A stretch of DNA of 64,000 nt, taken from Rubellimicrobium sp. (GTDB lineage Bacteria > Pseudomonadota > Alphaproteobacteria > Rhodobacterales > Rhodobacteraceae). The DNA lies in contig JADYZU010000075.1 in assembly GCA_020852925.1 (NCBI GenBank), forward strand, positions 1 through 64,000. Reading direction: 5' to 3'. Position numbers and translations under genes: made by a program. Numbering within the stretch: position 1 is the first letter of the stretch; each line of letters starts with the position of its first letter. Of the stretch, positions 10,262 to 18,472 are shown piece after piece. The notes under the pieces are model-generated. The model saw only the letters and a list, made by a program, of their open reading frames with translations. It was not told where the DNA came from and did no database searches.

Positions 10262-12154
10262 TCAGGCCGCCCATTCCCAGGGCGTGGTGAAGGCCCCGAG
10301 TGCGCGGGCGATGTCGTCGTCGGTCACGGTGCCGGTCCGGGCCAGCCGCGCCACGAGGCCGCGTTTCTTGTCCTCGATCACCTCGGCCACTTCGGCCGCG
10401 ACATCGGCATTGGCCAGCGCGATGTTGTAGACCCGCCGGATCGCAAGGCGGCGCAGGTCCGGCTTGAAGATCTTGCCCACGGCGGTCTTGGGGAGTTCGG
10501 GCAGGATTTCCAGATGTTTCAGATGCGCCGCGCGTTCGGTGACGCGGGCATTGGCGAAATCGACCAGTTCGTTTGCCGTGGCCGTGGCGCCGCCGACCAG
10601 TTCGACATAGGCGCAGGGCACTTCGCCCGCATGGGCATCGGGCTGACCGATGGCGCCGGCAAAGGCCACCGCCGGATGCGCGGCCAGCGCCTCTTCGATC
10701 ACGGCGGGGTCGATGTTGTGGCCGCCGCGAATGATGATGTCCTTGGCCCGCCCGGTGATCCACACATAGCCGTCGGGGTCGATCCGCCCCAGATCGCCGG
10801 TGCGCAGCCACAAGGGCGCCCCGTCCGGGCCGGGGTGGAAGAGGTCGGCGTTCTTTGCCGTTTCGGTGTAGGTCCGCCCCGGCCAGACCCCCGGGGAGGC
10901 GACGCAGATCTCGCCCACCACATCGGTGGCACAGTCCTGGCCCGTCGCCGGATCGACGATGCGCACCCGCGTATAGGGAAAGGGGATGCCGATCGAGCCG
11001 ATCTTCTTGACCCCGTCGGGCGGGTTGATCGCGACAAGGCAGGTCGCCTCGGTCAGGCCGTAGCCCTCGCAGATGGTGACGCCGGTCGCCTGTTCGAAAC
11101 GGCGGTAGAGTTCCACAGGCAGCGGCGCCGATCCCGAGAAGCCGAGCTTCATCGTCGAGATGTCGGCATCGACCTTGCGCTGCATCAGCGCCGACATCGC
11201 CGTGGGCACGGTGATGAGGAAGGTGACGCGGTAGCGTTCGATCAGTTTCCAGAAATTGTCGAACACCCCTTCGCCGCGATAGCCCTGCGGTGTGGGAAAG
11301 ACGATATGCGCCCCCGAGGCCAGCGAGGCCCCCATGCAGACGATGGCCGCGAAGACGTGGAACATCGGCAGCGGGCACATGATGACATCGGTTTCCCGAA
11401 ACAGCAGCCGCGCCCCGAGCCAGCCGTTGTAGATCACCCCGGAATAGAGGTGCTGCGCCACCTTGGGCAGGCCGGTGGTGCCGCCGGTGTGGAAACAGGC
11501 CGCCACGCGGTCGCCGGCGCTGTCGGCGAAGGCGAGGGTGGCGGGGTGGCGGGCCCGTTCGGCGTGAAAGTCGAGGACGCGGGCGCGATGCGCCACCGGG
11601 TTCTTCGGCCGGATCAGCGGCACGATCAGCCGCTTGAGCCCGGACATGTAGCGCAGGAGATCGACCTCGAGCACGGTCGTCACCGAGGGGGCCAGCGCAA
11701 CCGCCGCGGCGGCCTTTTGCGCGACATCGGTTTTCGGAAAGGCGCGCAGCGTCACCAGCACCTTTGCCCCGGTCTCACGCAGGATCCCGGCAATCTGTTC
11801 GGCGTCGAGCAGCGGGTTGATCGGGTTCACGATCCCGGCCACCTGCCCGCCGACATAGGTGAGGATCGCCTCGGTGCAGTTGGGCAGCAGATAGGCCACC
11901 ACGTCCGTCTCGCCCACGCCAAGCGCGCGCAGCATGTTCGCCACCTGCGCCACCTGTCCGCGCAGTTCGGTCCAGCTCAGCGTTTCCTTCGGGGCCTCCG
12001 GGTCCGAGAAAAGCTGGAACGAGGTGGCCGGGCGCGCGCCATGCGCCGCCTCGGTGGCCGACAGCAGCGCCCAGGTCGTGCGCGGCAGGTCGCGCGCCGC
12101 CCAGGGGGATTCGCGTTCGATCGCGTCGCGGTCGGCGGCGTTGGCATAGGTCAT
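10262..12154 (-). CDS. AMP-dependent acyl-CoA synthetase
   Basis: ANL-superfamily enzyme of 630 residues that activates a carboxylic acid to its acyl-CoA through an acyl-adenylate. The P-loop HTGGTTGLPK is near residue 222, the A5 motif is ICEGYGLTEAT, the hinge is LRTGDLGRIDPDGYVWITGR, and the catalytic Lys region is LPKTAVGKIFKPDLR. There is no N-terminal targeting signal. The ATG at 12154 is preceded by GGGGAGGAAC. An unusually long C-terminal tail (about 45 residues after the catalytic Lys) ends GAFTTPWEWAA. Substrate cannot be set from sequence; medium/long-chain or cyclic acids are possible. Confidence 0.9.
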   Translation of the reverse strand: MTYANAADRDAIERESPWAARDLPRTTWALLSATEAAHGARPATSFQLFSDPEAPKETLSWTELRGQVAQVANMLRALGVGETDVVAYLLPNCTEAILTYVGGQVAGIVNPINPLLDAEQIAGILRETGAKVLVTLRAFPKTDVAQKAAAAVALAPSVTTVLEVDLLRYMSGLKRLIVPLIRPKNPVAHRARVLDFHAERARHPATLAFADSAGDRVAACFHTGGTTGLPKVAQHLYSGVIYNGWLGARLLFRETDVIMCPLPMFHVFAAIVCMGASLASGAHIVFPTPQGYRGEGVFDNFWKLIERYRVTFLITVPTAMSALMQRKVDADISTMKLGFSGSAPLPVELYRRFEQATGVTICEGYGLTEATCLVAINPPDGVKKIGSIGIPFPYTRVRIVDPATGQDCATDVVGEICVASPGVWPGRTYTETAKNADLFHPGPDGAPLWLRTGDLGRIDPDGYVWITGRAKDIIIRGGHNIDPAVIEEALAAHPAVAFAGAIGQPDAHAGEVPCAYVELVGGATATANELVDFANARVTERAAHLKHLEILPELPKTAVGKIFKPDLRRLAIRRVYNIALANADVAAEVAEVIEDKKRGLVARLARTGTVTDDDIARALGAFTTPWEWAA

Positions 12155-12298
12155 GTCGTTCCTCCCCGCGGTCTCGTTGTCCGGCCGGACCGTGCCTGTG
12201 CAGACTGGAGGGCGCAGGGGCGCCCGCGCAACCATGACGCAGCGAAACGGCGCCAGAGGCAAGGGGAAAGGTGCCCGGGGCGCGCGCGCGGCCGGGCG

Positions 12299-14092
12299 CT
12301 ATTCGGCGGCGATCCCTTCGGTGAACTGGAGCCGCGCCAGCCGCGCATAAAGCCCGCCTTCGGCCACCAGCGCGTCATGGCGGCCCTGCGCCACGATGCG
12401 CCCGCCGTCAAAGACCACGATCCGGTCGGCGCGTTTGACCGTGGCCAGCCGGTGCGCGACGATGATCGTGGTGCGCCCGAGCGCGAGGCGGTTCACCGCC
12501 TCCTGGACCGCGCGTTCGCTTTCGGCATCGAGGGCGCTGGTCGCCTCGTCGAGCAGCAGCACCGGCGCGTCGCGCAGGATCGCGCGGGCGATGGCGATAC
12601 GCTGTTTCTGCCCGCCCGAGAGCATGACCCCCCGTTCGCCCACGAAGGTGTCATAGCCCTGCGGCAGCGCCTTGAGGAAATCATGCGCCGCCGCCGCCCG
12701 GGCCGCGACCTCCACCTCTTCGTCGCTGGCATCGGGGCGCCCGAAGCGGATGTTGTCGCGCGCACTCATGGCAAAGATCGCCGGATCCTGCGGCACCAGC
12801 GCAAGCTGCCGGCGCAGGGCCGCGCGTCCGACATCGCGCAGGTCGGTGCCGTCCAGGGTGATGCGCCCCGCCTGCGGATCGTAGAACCGCAAGAGAAGCT
12901 GGATCATCGTGGTCTTACCGGCCCCCGAAGGCCCGACAAGTGCAACCGTCTCGCCCGGCTCGATCACGAGGTCGATCCCGTCGAGAGCGGATCTCTCCGG
13001 TCGCGCCGGATAGGCAAAGCGGACCGCCTCGAACCGGATCGCCGCGCGGCGCAGGTCGGGAACCGGCTGGGGCGTCGCGGGATCGGTCACGCTGTCCACC
13101 GCCTCGAGCAGTTCGACCAGCCGTTCGGTCGCACCGGCCGCGCGCTGCAATTCGCCCCAGATCTCGGTCAGCGCCCCCACCGCGCCCGCGGTCAGCACGG
13201 CATAGATGATGAACTGCACCAGCGCCCCGATGGTCATGGCCCCGGCCCGCACGTCATGCGCGCCGATCCAGAGCACGCCCACCACCCCCGCGAACACGAG
13301 GAAGATGACGATGGCGGTCATCACCGCGCGCACGCCGATGCGCGCCCGTGCCACGTCGAAACTCCTTTCCGTCACCCGCGCGAACACGGCGCGGCTTTCG
13401 TCCTCGTGGGTGAAGGCCTGCACCGTCTGCGCCGCCAGCAACGCCTCGGAGGCCGAGCCGGAGGAATTGGCGATCCAGTCCTGGTTCTCGCGCGAGAGTT
13501 GCCGCAGCTTGCGCCCCATCAGCACGATCGGCACGATCACCGCCGGCACGATCAGCAGGACCAGCCCCGCCAGCTTGGCCGAGGTGACGACCAGCAGGAT
13601 CATCCCGCCCACGAGGATGAGCGCGTTGCGCAGCGCCACCGATACCGACGATCCGATCACCGACAGGATCAGCGTGGTGTCCGTGGTGATGCGCGACAGC
13701 ACCTCGCCGGTCATGACCCGTTCGAAGAAGGCGGGACTCATGGCGATCACGCGGTTGAACATCGCCATGCGGATGTCGGCCACCACCCGCTCGCCCAGCC
13801 GGGTGACAAGATAGTAGCGCACCGCTGTCCCGAGCGCGAGAAGCACCACCAGCCCCAGCGCCAGCGCGAAATGGGAATCGAGCAGCTCCACCCCGCCCGC
13901 CCCGAAGGAATCGACCACCTGCCGCACCGCCAGGGGCAGCACGAGCGAGATCCCCGCCGTCAGGACCAGGGCCACGATCGCGGCTGCGGCAATCGCCCGA
14001 TAGGGCCGCACGAAGGGCCACAGCGCCGCCAGCGCGCCAAGCCGCCGCGAAACCTGCCGATCCTCGGCCAGATGCCGGTCAGTATGTGCCAT
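12299..14092 (-). CDS. ABC transporter, fused permease-ATPase (lipid/multidrug exporter type)
   Basis: 597-residue half-transporter. Six transmembrane helices lie in residues 25-320. The nucleotide-binding domain follows, with Walker A GPSGAGKTT, signature LSGGQKQRIAIARA, Walker B PVLLLDEATSALD and the H-loop VAHRLAT. The architecture is that of MsbA/multidrug exporters, which act as homodimers. I used the ATG at 14092, after GAGGGAGACGGC; the frame continues upstream through tRNA-Gly, but that is not coding. It lies only 51 nt downstream of tRNA-Gly on the same strand. The substrate is unknown. Confidence 0.92.
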   Translation of the reverse strand: MAHTDRHLAEDRQVSRRLGALAALWPFVRPYRAIAAAAIVALVLTAGISLVLPLAVRQVVDSFGAGGVELLDSHFALALGLVVLLALGTAVRYYLVTRLGERVVADIRMAMFNRVIAMSPAFFERVMTGEVLSRITTDTTLILSVIGSSVSVALRNALILVGGMILLVVTSAKLAGLVLLIVPAVIVPIVLMGRKLRQLSRENQDWIANSSGSASEALLAAQTVQAFTHEDESRAVFARVTERSFDVARARIGVRAVMTAIVIFLVFAGVVGVLWIGAHDVRAGAMTIGALVQFIIYAVLTAGAVGALTEIWGELQRAAGATERLVELLEAVDSVTDPATPQPVPDLRRAAIRFEAVRFAYPARPERSALDGIDLVIEPGETVALVGPSGAGKTTMIQLLLRFYDPQAGRITLDGTDLRDVGRAALRRQLALVPQDPAIFAMSARDNIRFGRPDASDEEVEVAARAAAAHDFLKALPQGYDTFVGERGVMLSGGQKQRIAIARAILRDAPVLLLDEATSALDAESERAVQEAVNRLALGRTTIIVAHRLATVKRADRIVVFDGGRIVAQGRHDALVAEGGLYARLARLQFTEGIAAE

Positions 14093-14143
14093 GCCGTCTC
14101 CCTCGCGCTTGCGCCGGGTCGTGTTCCGCCTCAGGTGAAGGGG

Positions 14144-14217
14144 TGGAGCGGGTGAAGGGAATCGAACCCTCGTCTGGAGCTTGGGAAGCTCTCGCTCTGC
14201 CATTGAGCTACACCCGC
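14144..14217 (-). tRNA. tRNA-Gly (anticodon CCC)
   Basis: A 74-nt cloverleaf with CCA encoded. The acceptor stem is GCGGGTG/CACCCGC, the D arm GCTCAATGGCAGAGC, the anticodon loop TTCCCAA and the T arm GAGGGTTCGATTCCCTT. The seven-base loop places CCC at positions 34-36, so it reads GGG. One end pair of the anticodon stem (27-43) is mismatched A/C; the remaining four pairs form. Confidence 0.95.
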
Positions 14218-14488
14218 GGCGCCCTTCAGCTATCGTCTCGGCGCGCCGGCTTCAAGAGCAAAGCCGCAGGAAATTGCGCGACCGCCGCCGCAACGGCAGG
14301 GGCGAAGACGGGGCGAGGGCGGGACGAGCACGGGACGAGGACGGGGCAGGGGCCATGGGGGCCGCACGGACAGCGCCCTCAAAGACCCCATCCCGCCGCC
14401 CTGCCACGCCCTCAGGCACCGAGGCACGACACCGGCAACCCCACCCGCGCAGGAGACCGAAATGGCAAACAGGACTGGGGATTTGTGA
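14218..14488. other. Spacer between two minus-strand tRNA genes
   Basis: 271 nt with no convincing gene. On the plus strand, positions 14297-14355 carry imprecise short-period repeats of GACGGGGCGAGG/GGGACGAGCAC type. Open frames here lack ribosome sites and recognisable products. It presumably contains the promoter of tRNA-Gly and the tRNA-Ser trailer. Confidence 0.4.
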
Positions 14489-14578
14489 TGGCGGAGAGGG
14501 TGGGATTCGAACCCACGGACCCCGTGAAGGGTCAACGGTTTTCGAGACCGCCCCGATCGACCACTCCGGCACCTCTCC
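14489..14578 (-). tRNA. tRNA-Ser (anticodon CGA)
   Basis: A 90-nt class II tRNA with CCA encoded. The acceptor stem is GGAGAGG/CCTCTCC with discriminator G, the anticodon loop is CTCGAAA (anticodon CGA, reads UCG), a long variable arm (TGACCCTTCACGGGGTC) is typical of serine isoacceptors, and the T arm is GTGGGTTCGAATCCCAC. Confidence 0.95.
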
Positions 14579-14724
14579 GTGCGGGCGGTCTTAGTCGGGG
14601 TCTCGGGCGGGTGCAAGGGTGAAAACACGCGGTTGCGGGTGATCGGGGGCGTGGCGGTGCTTGGAAGCCGGGGGGATGGCGGCTATCACCGGGCGGTCCC
14701 GTGGTCGGTCCGAGGAGAGAGTCG

Positions 14725-15609
14725 GTGCGCCCAGTCTGCATCCCCGTCACGGCCGGACCGGTCATCGGGTCCGCGCCCCCGTGCGGCCTCTTGCGCGCGG
14801 CGCTTGCGGCGCTTCTGCTGCTGCTGTCCGCAGCGACTGCCGGGGCGCAGCCGCAGGCGGGGATCGACGCGCTGATCGCGGCGCTGCGGTTCGACGATCT
14901 GCTGCCGGTGCTGCGCGACGAGGGTGTCGCCCATGGCGCCGCTCTGTGGCAGGACGAGCTCGGGGGTGCCCCCGCCACCTGGACGGCCGAGGTCGCGGCG
15001 ATCCACGACCCGGTCCGGATGGAGGCCTCCTTGCGTGCAAGCCTCGGGGCCGCGCTTGCCGGGGTCGATCTGGCGCCGGTGCTGGCCTTTCTCGGGACCG
15101 AGCCGGGCCGCGCCCTCGTGCGCCTCGAGGTGTCCGCGCGCCGGGCGATGCTCGACCCCGATGTGACCGATGCCGCGCGCGCGACTGCCGTGCGTGAGCG
15201 GGGCGCAACCTCGTCCCGGCTCGAGCTTGTGGAGGGGCTCATCGCGGCGAACGACCTGATCGAATCCAATGTCGGCGCCGCGCTCAATGCCAACCTTGCC
15301 TTCATGTCCGCGCTGCTGGCGGGCGGTGCGATGCCGCCCGGCACGACCGAAGCCGACCTTTTGCGCGATCTCTGGGCACAGGAGGACGCGATCCGCGCCG
15401 CCACCGCCGAATGGGCTTACTCCTACCTGCTGCTGGCCTATGCCCCGGCCAGCGATGCCGATCTGGCGTCCTATGTGGCCTTTTCCCGGACCCCGGCGGG
15501 GCAGGCCCTCAACCGGGCGCTGTTCCTGGCCTTCGGCGGGCTTTACGACACGATCTCGGCCGAGATGGGCGCGGCGATGGCGCGTCATCTTCTGTCCAGG
15601 GCGCTCTGA
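14725..15609 (+). CDS. DUF2059-type secreted protein
   Basis: 294-residue predicted periplasmic protein, mostly helical. A hydrophobic leader (about residues 20-42, LRAALAALLLLLSAATAGAQ) looks like a signal peptide. Repeated Ala/Leu-rich helices follow, and the C-terminal segment AYSYLLLAYAPASDADLASY then FSRTPAGQALNRALF is characteristic of DUF2059 proteins. The GTG at 14725 is chosen because GAGGAGAGA ends four bases before it; a GTG at 14701 is the alternative. The function of the family is not established. It stands alone. Confidence 0.75.
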   Translation: MRPVCIPVTAGPVIGSAPPCGLLRAALAALLLLLSAATAGAQPQAGIDALIAALRFDDLLPVLRDEGVAHGAALWQDELGGAPATWTAEVAAIHDPVRMEASLRASLGAALAGVDLAPVLAFLGTEPGRALVRLEVSARRAMLDPDVTDAARATAVRERGATSSRLELVEGLIAANDLIESNVGAALNANLAFMSALLAGGAMPPGTTEADLLRDLWAQEDAIRAATAEWAYSYLLLAYAPASDADLASYVAFSRTPAGQALNRALFLAFGGLYDTISAEMGAAMARHLLSRAL

Positions 15610-15740
15610 GGCGGGGGCGGCCGAACCGGCGTTCGGGCGGGATCAGGCCATTGTGCCATCCCGGACGATCACAGGGGCCCTCGCCGGTCTGCCCTGTTCG
15701 TGGCAGGTTCGGCCCTGCGCAAGGTTCGGGAGGAACGGGA

Positions 15741-15830
15741 ATGACCATCGCCATAGGCGTGATCGGAGCGGGGGTGATGGGGGCCTGTCATGCGCGCCTC
15801 CTGCCGGTGCGCCCGGCGCTCTATTCCTGA
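15741..15830 (+). pseudogene. Inositol 2-dehydrogenase-like 5' remnant
   Basis: A 29-codon frame with a good ribosome site (GGGAGGAAC) encodes MTIAIGVIGAGVMGACHARL, the exact start and GxGxxG dinucleotide-binding loop of Gfo/Idh/MocA-type dehydrogenases such as IolG, and then runs into eight unrelated residues and a stop. Everything downstream of the first beta-alpha unit is missing. The sequence then enters the 3' end of a different, intact family member on the other strand. I read it as the stub of a deleted iolG gene. Confidence 0.65.
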
Positions 15831-15901
15831 GAGCACCGGGACGAACCGGGCCTGATCCGCCGCATTTCCCTGTCGCAGGTCCCTGCCGGCGGGACGCGGC
15901 G

Positions 15902-17029
15902 TCAGGCGGCCGGGGTGGCGACCCAGGCCGCGCTGGCCGAGGATGCCTTGATCGCCTCGATCAGCCGCTGGATCCGCGCCCCGGCGGCAAAGCCGAAGGG
16001 TTCGGCGCTGCGGCCCGCGATCGCGTCCATATAGCCCGCGACCTCGATCGCCTTCAGGTCGTTGAAGCCGATCTGATGCCCCGGCGCCACGCAGAACAGG
16101 CCATAGGGCGCGTGGTCGGGGGCGGCCTCGATCCGGCGGAACCCGCGCAGGCCGGCGCGGTCGGCGGTCGCGTAGAAATGCAGTTCGTTGAACCGCTCCT
16201 GCGTGAAAAGAAGCGCGCCCCTGCTGCCATAGACCTCGAAATCATGCTGCATCTTGCGGCCGGTGGCCATCCAGCTTGCCTCGATGCTGCCGGTGGCGCC
16301 GTTCTCGAACCGCAGGAATGCGCGCGAAATGTCGTCCACCTCGATCCGCCGCAGCCCGCCGCGGCCGTCAGGGCGTTCGCCCACCACGGTGACGCAATCG
16401 CCCATCACCCGCGCAATCGGGCCAAGCAGGAATTCCGCCGTGGCCAGCGCATGCGAGCCGATGTCGCCCAGCGCGCCGCCGCCGGCGGGATCGTGGCGGA
16501 AGGTGAAGGGCGAGAGCGGGTCGATCATGTAATCCTCGGCATGGATGCCGCGGTAGCCCGTGATCGTGCCCAGTTCCCCGGCCGCGATCATGTCGCGCGC
16601 AAGGTGCAGCATCGGGTTGCACAGGTAGTTGAAGCCGACCTGCGTCACCACACCCGCCGCAGCGGCCGCGCCGGCCATTTCCGTGGCCTCGGCATGGGTG
16701 GGGGCAAGGGGTTTCTCGCAATAGACATGCTTGCCCGCGGCGATGGCGGCCAGCGCCATTTCCCGGTGCAGCGCGTTCGGCGCGGTGATGTCCACAAGGT
16801 CGATGTCCGGATCGGCGACCATGGCACGCCAGTTGTCGGTCGCCCGGGCAAAGCCGAAGGCGCGCGCCGCCTTCTGCGCCACCTCGGTGCTCACATCGGC
16901 AAGGGTGTGCAGCTCGAGGCGGAACGGCAGGTCGAACACCTTTTCGGCGGTGGCAAAGCCGAAGACATGGGCCTTGCCCATGAAGCCCGAGCCGATGAGG
17001 CCGATGCGCAGGACGGGTTTCTCAGACAT
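15902..17029 (-). CDS. Gfo/Idh/MocA-family oxidoreductase
   Basis: 375-residue NAD(P)-dependent sugar/inositol oxidoreductase. The N-terminal Rossmann domain has LRIGLIGSGFMGKAHVFGF, and the catalytic-fold motif HVYCEKPLAP (Lys in EKP) is at about residue 100. The C-terminal substrate domain has GGALGDIGSHALATAEFLLG. Substrate is not determinable; the setting among MocC/IolE-, MocD- and MocE-like genes suggests an inositol-related compound, as for rhizopine MocA. The ATG at 17029 gives a standard start (MSEKPVLRIGLIG). Its first eight bases overlap the end of the small frame on its 5' side, in line with an operon with the aldolase gene. Confidence 0.9.
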   Translation of the reverse strand: MSEKPVLRIGLIGSGFMGKAHVFGFATAEKVFDLPFRLELHTLADVSTEVAQKAARAFGFARATDNWRAMVADPDIDLVDITAPNALHREMALAAIAAGKHVYCEKPLAPTHAEATEMAGAAAAAGVVTQVGFNYLCNPMLHLARDMIAAGELGTITGYRGIHAEDYMIDPLSPFTFRHDPAGGGALGDIGSHALATAEFLLGPIARVMGDCVTVVGERPDGRGGLRRIEVDDISRAFLRFENGATGSIEASWMATGRKMQHDFEVYGSRGALLFTQERFNELHFYATADRAGLRGFRRIEAAPDHAPYGLFCVAPGHQIGFNDLKAIEVAGYMDAIAGRSAEPFGFAAGARIQRLIEAIKASSASAAWVATPAA

Positions 17030-17255
17030 GGGGTGTCTCGTGGTTGACGGTGGGCGCGGGATCGGGCGTTCCCGCAGGGACGTCACGGATGTCCGGCACC
17101 GCCTGCACCGCCATGCCCCCGGCGCCCGTCGGCGGCACAGCGGAGGGGGTCGGATCCTCCTTGATCGGGTCGCGGGCGAATCCCGTGGCCCGCGCCTGCC
17201 TGCGCAGGGCCGGGCCCGAAGGGGGCAGCCTCGCGGCGTTCGGCCGATGCGGCAT
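17022..17255 (-). CDS. Possible 77-aa small protein between aldolase and oxidoreductase genes
   Basis: An open frame that exactly fills the gap between two minus-strand operon genes. Its ATG overlaps the aldolase stop in a TGATG junction, and its own stop overlaps the oxidoreductase start in ATGTCTGA. Third positions are about 85% G/C, like genuine neighbours. The product is proline- and alanine-rich, basic at the N terminus (MPHRPNAARLPPSG), acidic towards the C terminus, and has no membrane segment or recognisable domain. Such coupling junctions are unlikely on both ends by chance, but low complexity makes the call uncertain. Confidence 0.4.
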   Translation of the reverse strand: MPHRPNAARLPPSGPALRRQARATGFARDPIKEDPTPSAVPPTGAGGMAVQAVPDIRDVPAGTPDPAPTVNHETPHV

Positions 17256-18067
17256 CAGTAACCGCCCTCCTGCGCGCCCCCGGTCGCGCGCGCGCCATCG
17301 GTCAGGTCGCGAAACCGCGTCACCGTCGCCTCGGCCGCCTGCGCCAGCAGCCGCGTATCGCCGCTGACCGTCACCAGGTCGAAACCCCAGCCGACCACCC
17401 GCGCCGCGTATTCCGACGTGCCGCAATGCAGCCCGGCGCGCAGCCCGTGCGCCTTGGCGCGGGCCAGGATGTGCTGGATGAGGGCGATCATCTCGGGTTC
17501 CTCGCGGTCGAATCCGGGGCCAAGCCGGCCGCCCTGCGTGCCGATGGTCAGGTCGGCCGGGCCGATATAGATGCCGTCGATCCCCGGCGTGGCCATGATC
17601 CCCTCAAGGTTCGCCACCGCCTCGGCGGTCTCGATCATGGCCAGGCCGATCACCTCGTCGTTCATCGCGGTGCCATAGCCCCCCAGCGCCACCGCCGCCC
17701 GGGTCGGGCCGAAGCTGCGCTGGCCGCGCGGCGGATAGCGCAGGAAACTGGCGAATTCGGCAGCCTCGGCCGCGTTGTTCACCATCGGGCAGATGATGCC
17801 CATGGCCCCCGCATCCAGCGCCTTCATGACGATCCCCGGCTCGCGCCAGGGCACCCGCACCATCGGCACCACGTTCGAGGCGCGCATCGCCTGAAGCATC
17901 GGCAGCGCCGCCGAATAGTCGAGTGCGCCATGCTGAAGATCGACCGTCAGCGTGTCATAGCCCTGCGCCGCCATGATCTCGGCGGTGAAGGAATTGCCGA
18001 TCGACAGCCAGCCATTGAGCGCCGGACGCCCCTGCCGCCAGATGTCATGCAAGCGATTGATGGCCAT
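17255..18067 (-). CDS. HpcH/HpaI-family class II aldolase
   Basis: 270-residue TIM-barrel metal-dependent aldolase of the HpaI/GarL type, which cleaves 4-hydroxy-2-oxo acids to pyruvate and an aldehyde. Motifs: LNGWLSIGNSFTAEIMA, TLTVDLQHGALDY (catalytic His), PMVRVPWREPGIVMKALDAGA, AMIETAEAVANLE (metal-binding Glu) and GIYIGPADLTIG (metal-binding Asp). The start ATG directly follows the stop of a decayed aldehyde dehydrogenase frame, and the 3' end couples to a small frame and a MocA-like oxidoreductase. The real substrate is unknown. Confidence 0.9.
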   Translation of the reverse strand: MAINRLHDIWRQGRPALNGWLSIGNSFTAEIMAAQGYDTLTVDLQHGALDYSAALPMLQAMRASNVVPMVRVPWREPGIVMKALDAGAMGIICPMVNNAAEAAEFASFLRYPPRGQRSFGPTRAAVALGGYGTAMNDEVIGLAMIETAEAVANLEGIMATPGIDGIYIGPADLTIGTQGGRLGPGFDREEPEMIALIQHILARAKAHGLRAGLHCGTSEYAARVVGWGFDLVTVSGDTRLLAQAAEATVTRFRDLTDGARATGGAQEGGY

Positions 18068-18330
18068 TCAGTCCTCCGGAAACGTCATCCGGGCCGGTCT
18101 GGTATCGACATGATCCGCGATTCCCCCGGGCCCGCCCTCATGGCCCATACCCGATTGCCCGGCGCTGCCAAAGGGGACTTCGGTCGCGGCCGGGACCAGG
18201 CGGCCGATCCCGGCCATTTCCGCCTTCAGCCCGCGACGGCGCCGATCCCGCTGGCGCCGGCGCGCGCGATCGCCTCGTCCAGCCCGCCGGGCGAGTGCCC
18301 CCTGAAACGCAAGCCCATCGCGTTCTGCAC
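18068..18330 (-). pseudogene. Aldehyde dehydrogenase 3' remnant
   Basis: Directly upstream of the aldolase, a minus-strand frame ends with ATEVPFGSAGQSGMGHEGG, then GIADHVDTR and a stop at 18068. This is the C-terminal signature of succinate-semialdehyde-type aldehyde dehydrogenases (PFGG-K-SG-G-EGG...DYL-TK). Further 5', in a shifted frame, LDEAIARAGASGIGAVAG matches the ALDH segment usually about 40 residues earlier, but it hits a stop and the catalytic Cys/Glu portion is absent. Expected conserved residues are also altered (PFGS for PFGG). The gene is broken by frameshift and 5' deletion; about 140 nt before iolE hold nothing recognisable. Confidence 0.6.
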
Positions 18331-18472
18331 GCGAGTTTTCCCCCGTGACCCGATGGCGCGCACGCGCACCATTGCGCAGACAGCGCCGATCTAGAAGATG
18401 GGCGGGCGTGGGCGCAAGGCACGGACCGGACAGCAAGGGATTCGCGCCCGACAGCGCGCAGGAGTGTGACGA

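Noticed and set aside
10514..14155. A 1213-codon plus-strand open frame opposite the acyl-CoA synthetase and ABC transporter
   Set aside because: It is antisense to two clear genes, crosses their boundaries, is His/Arg/Gly-rich low complexity and has no ribosome site; high GC suppresses stops in this phase.
14144..14217. tRNA-Gly with anticodon TCC
   Set aside because: Counting the seven-base loop TTCCCAA places CCC at 34-36.
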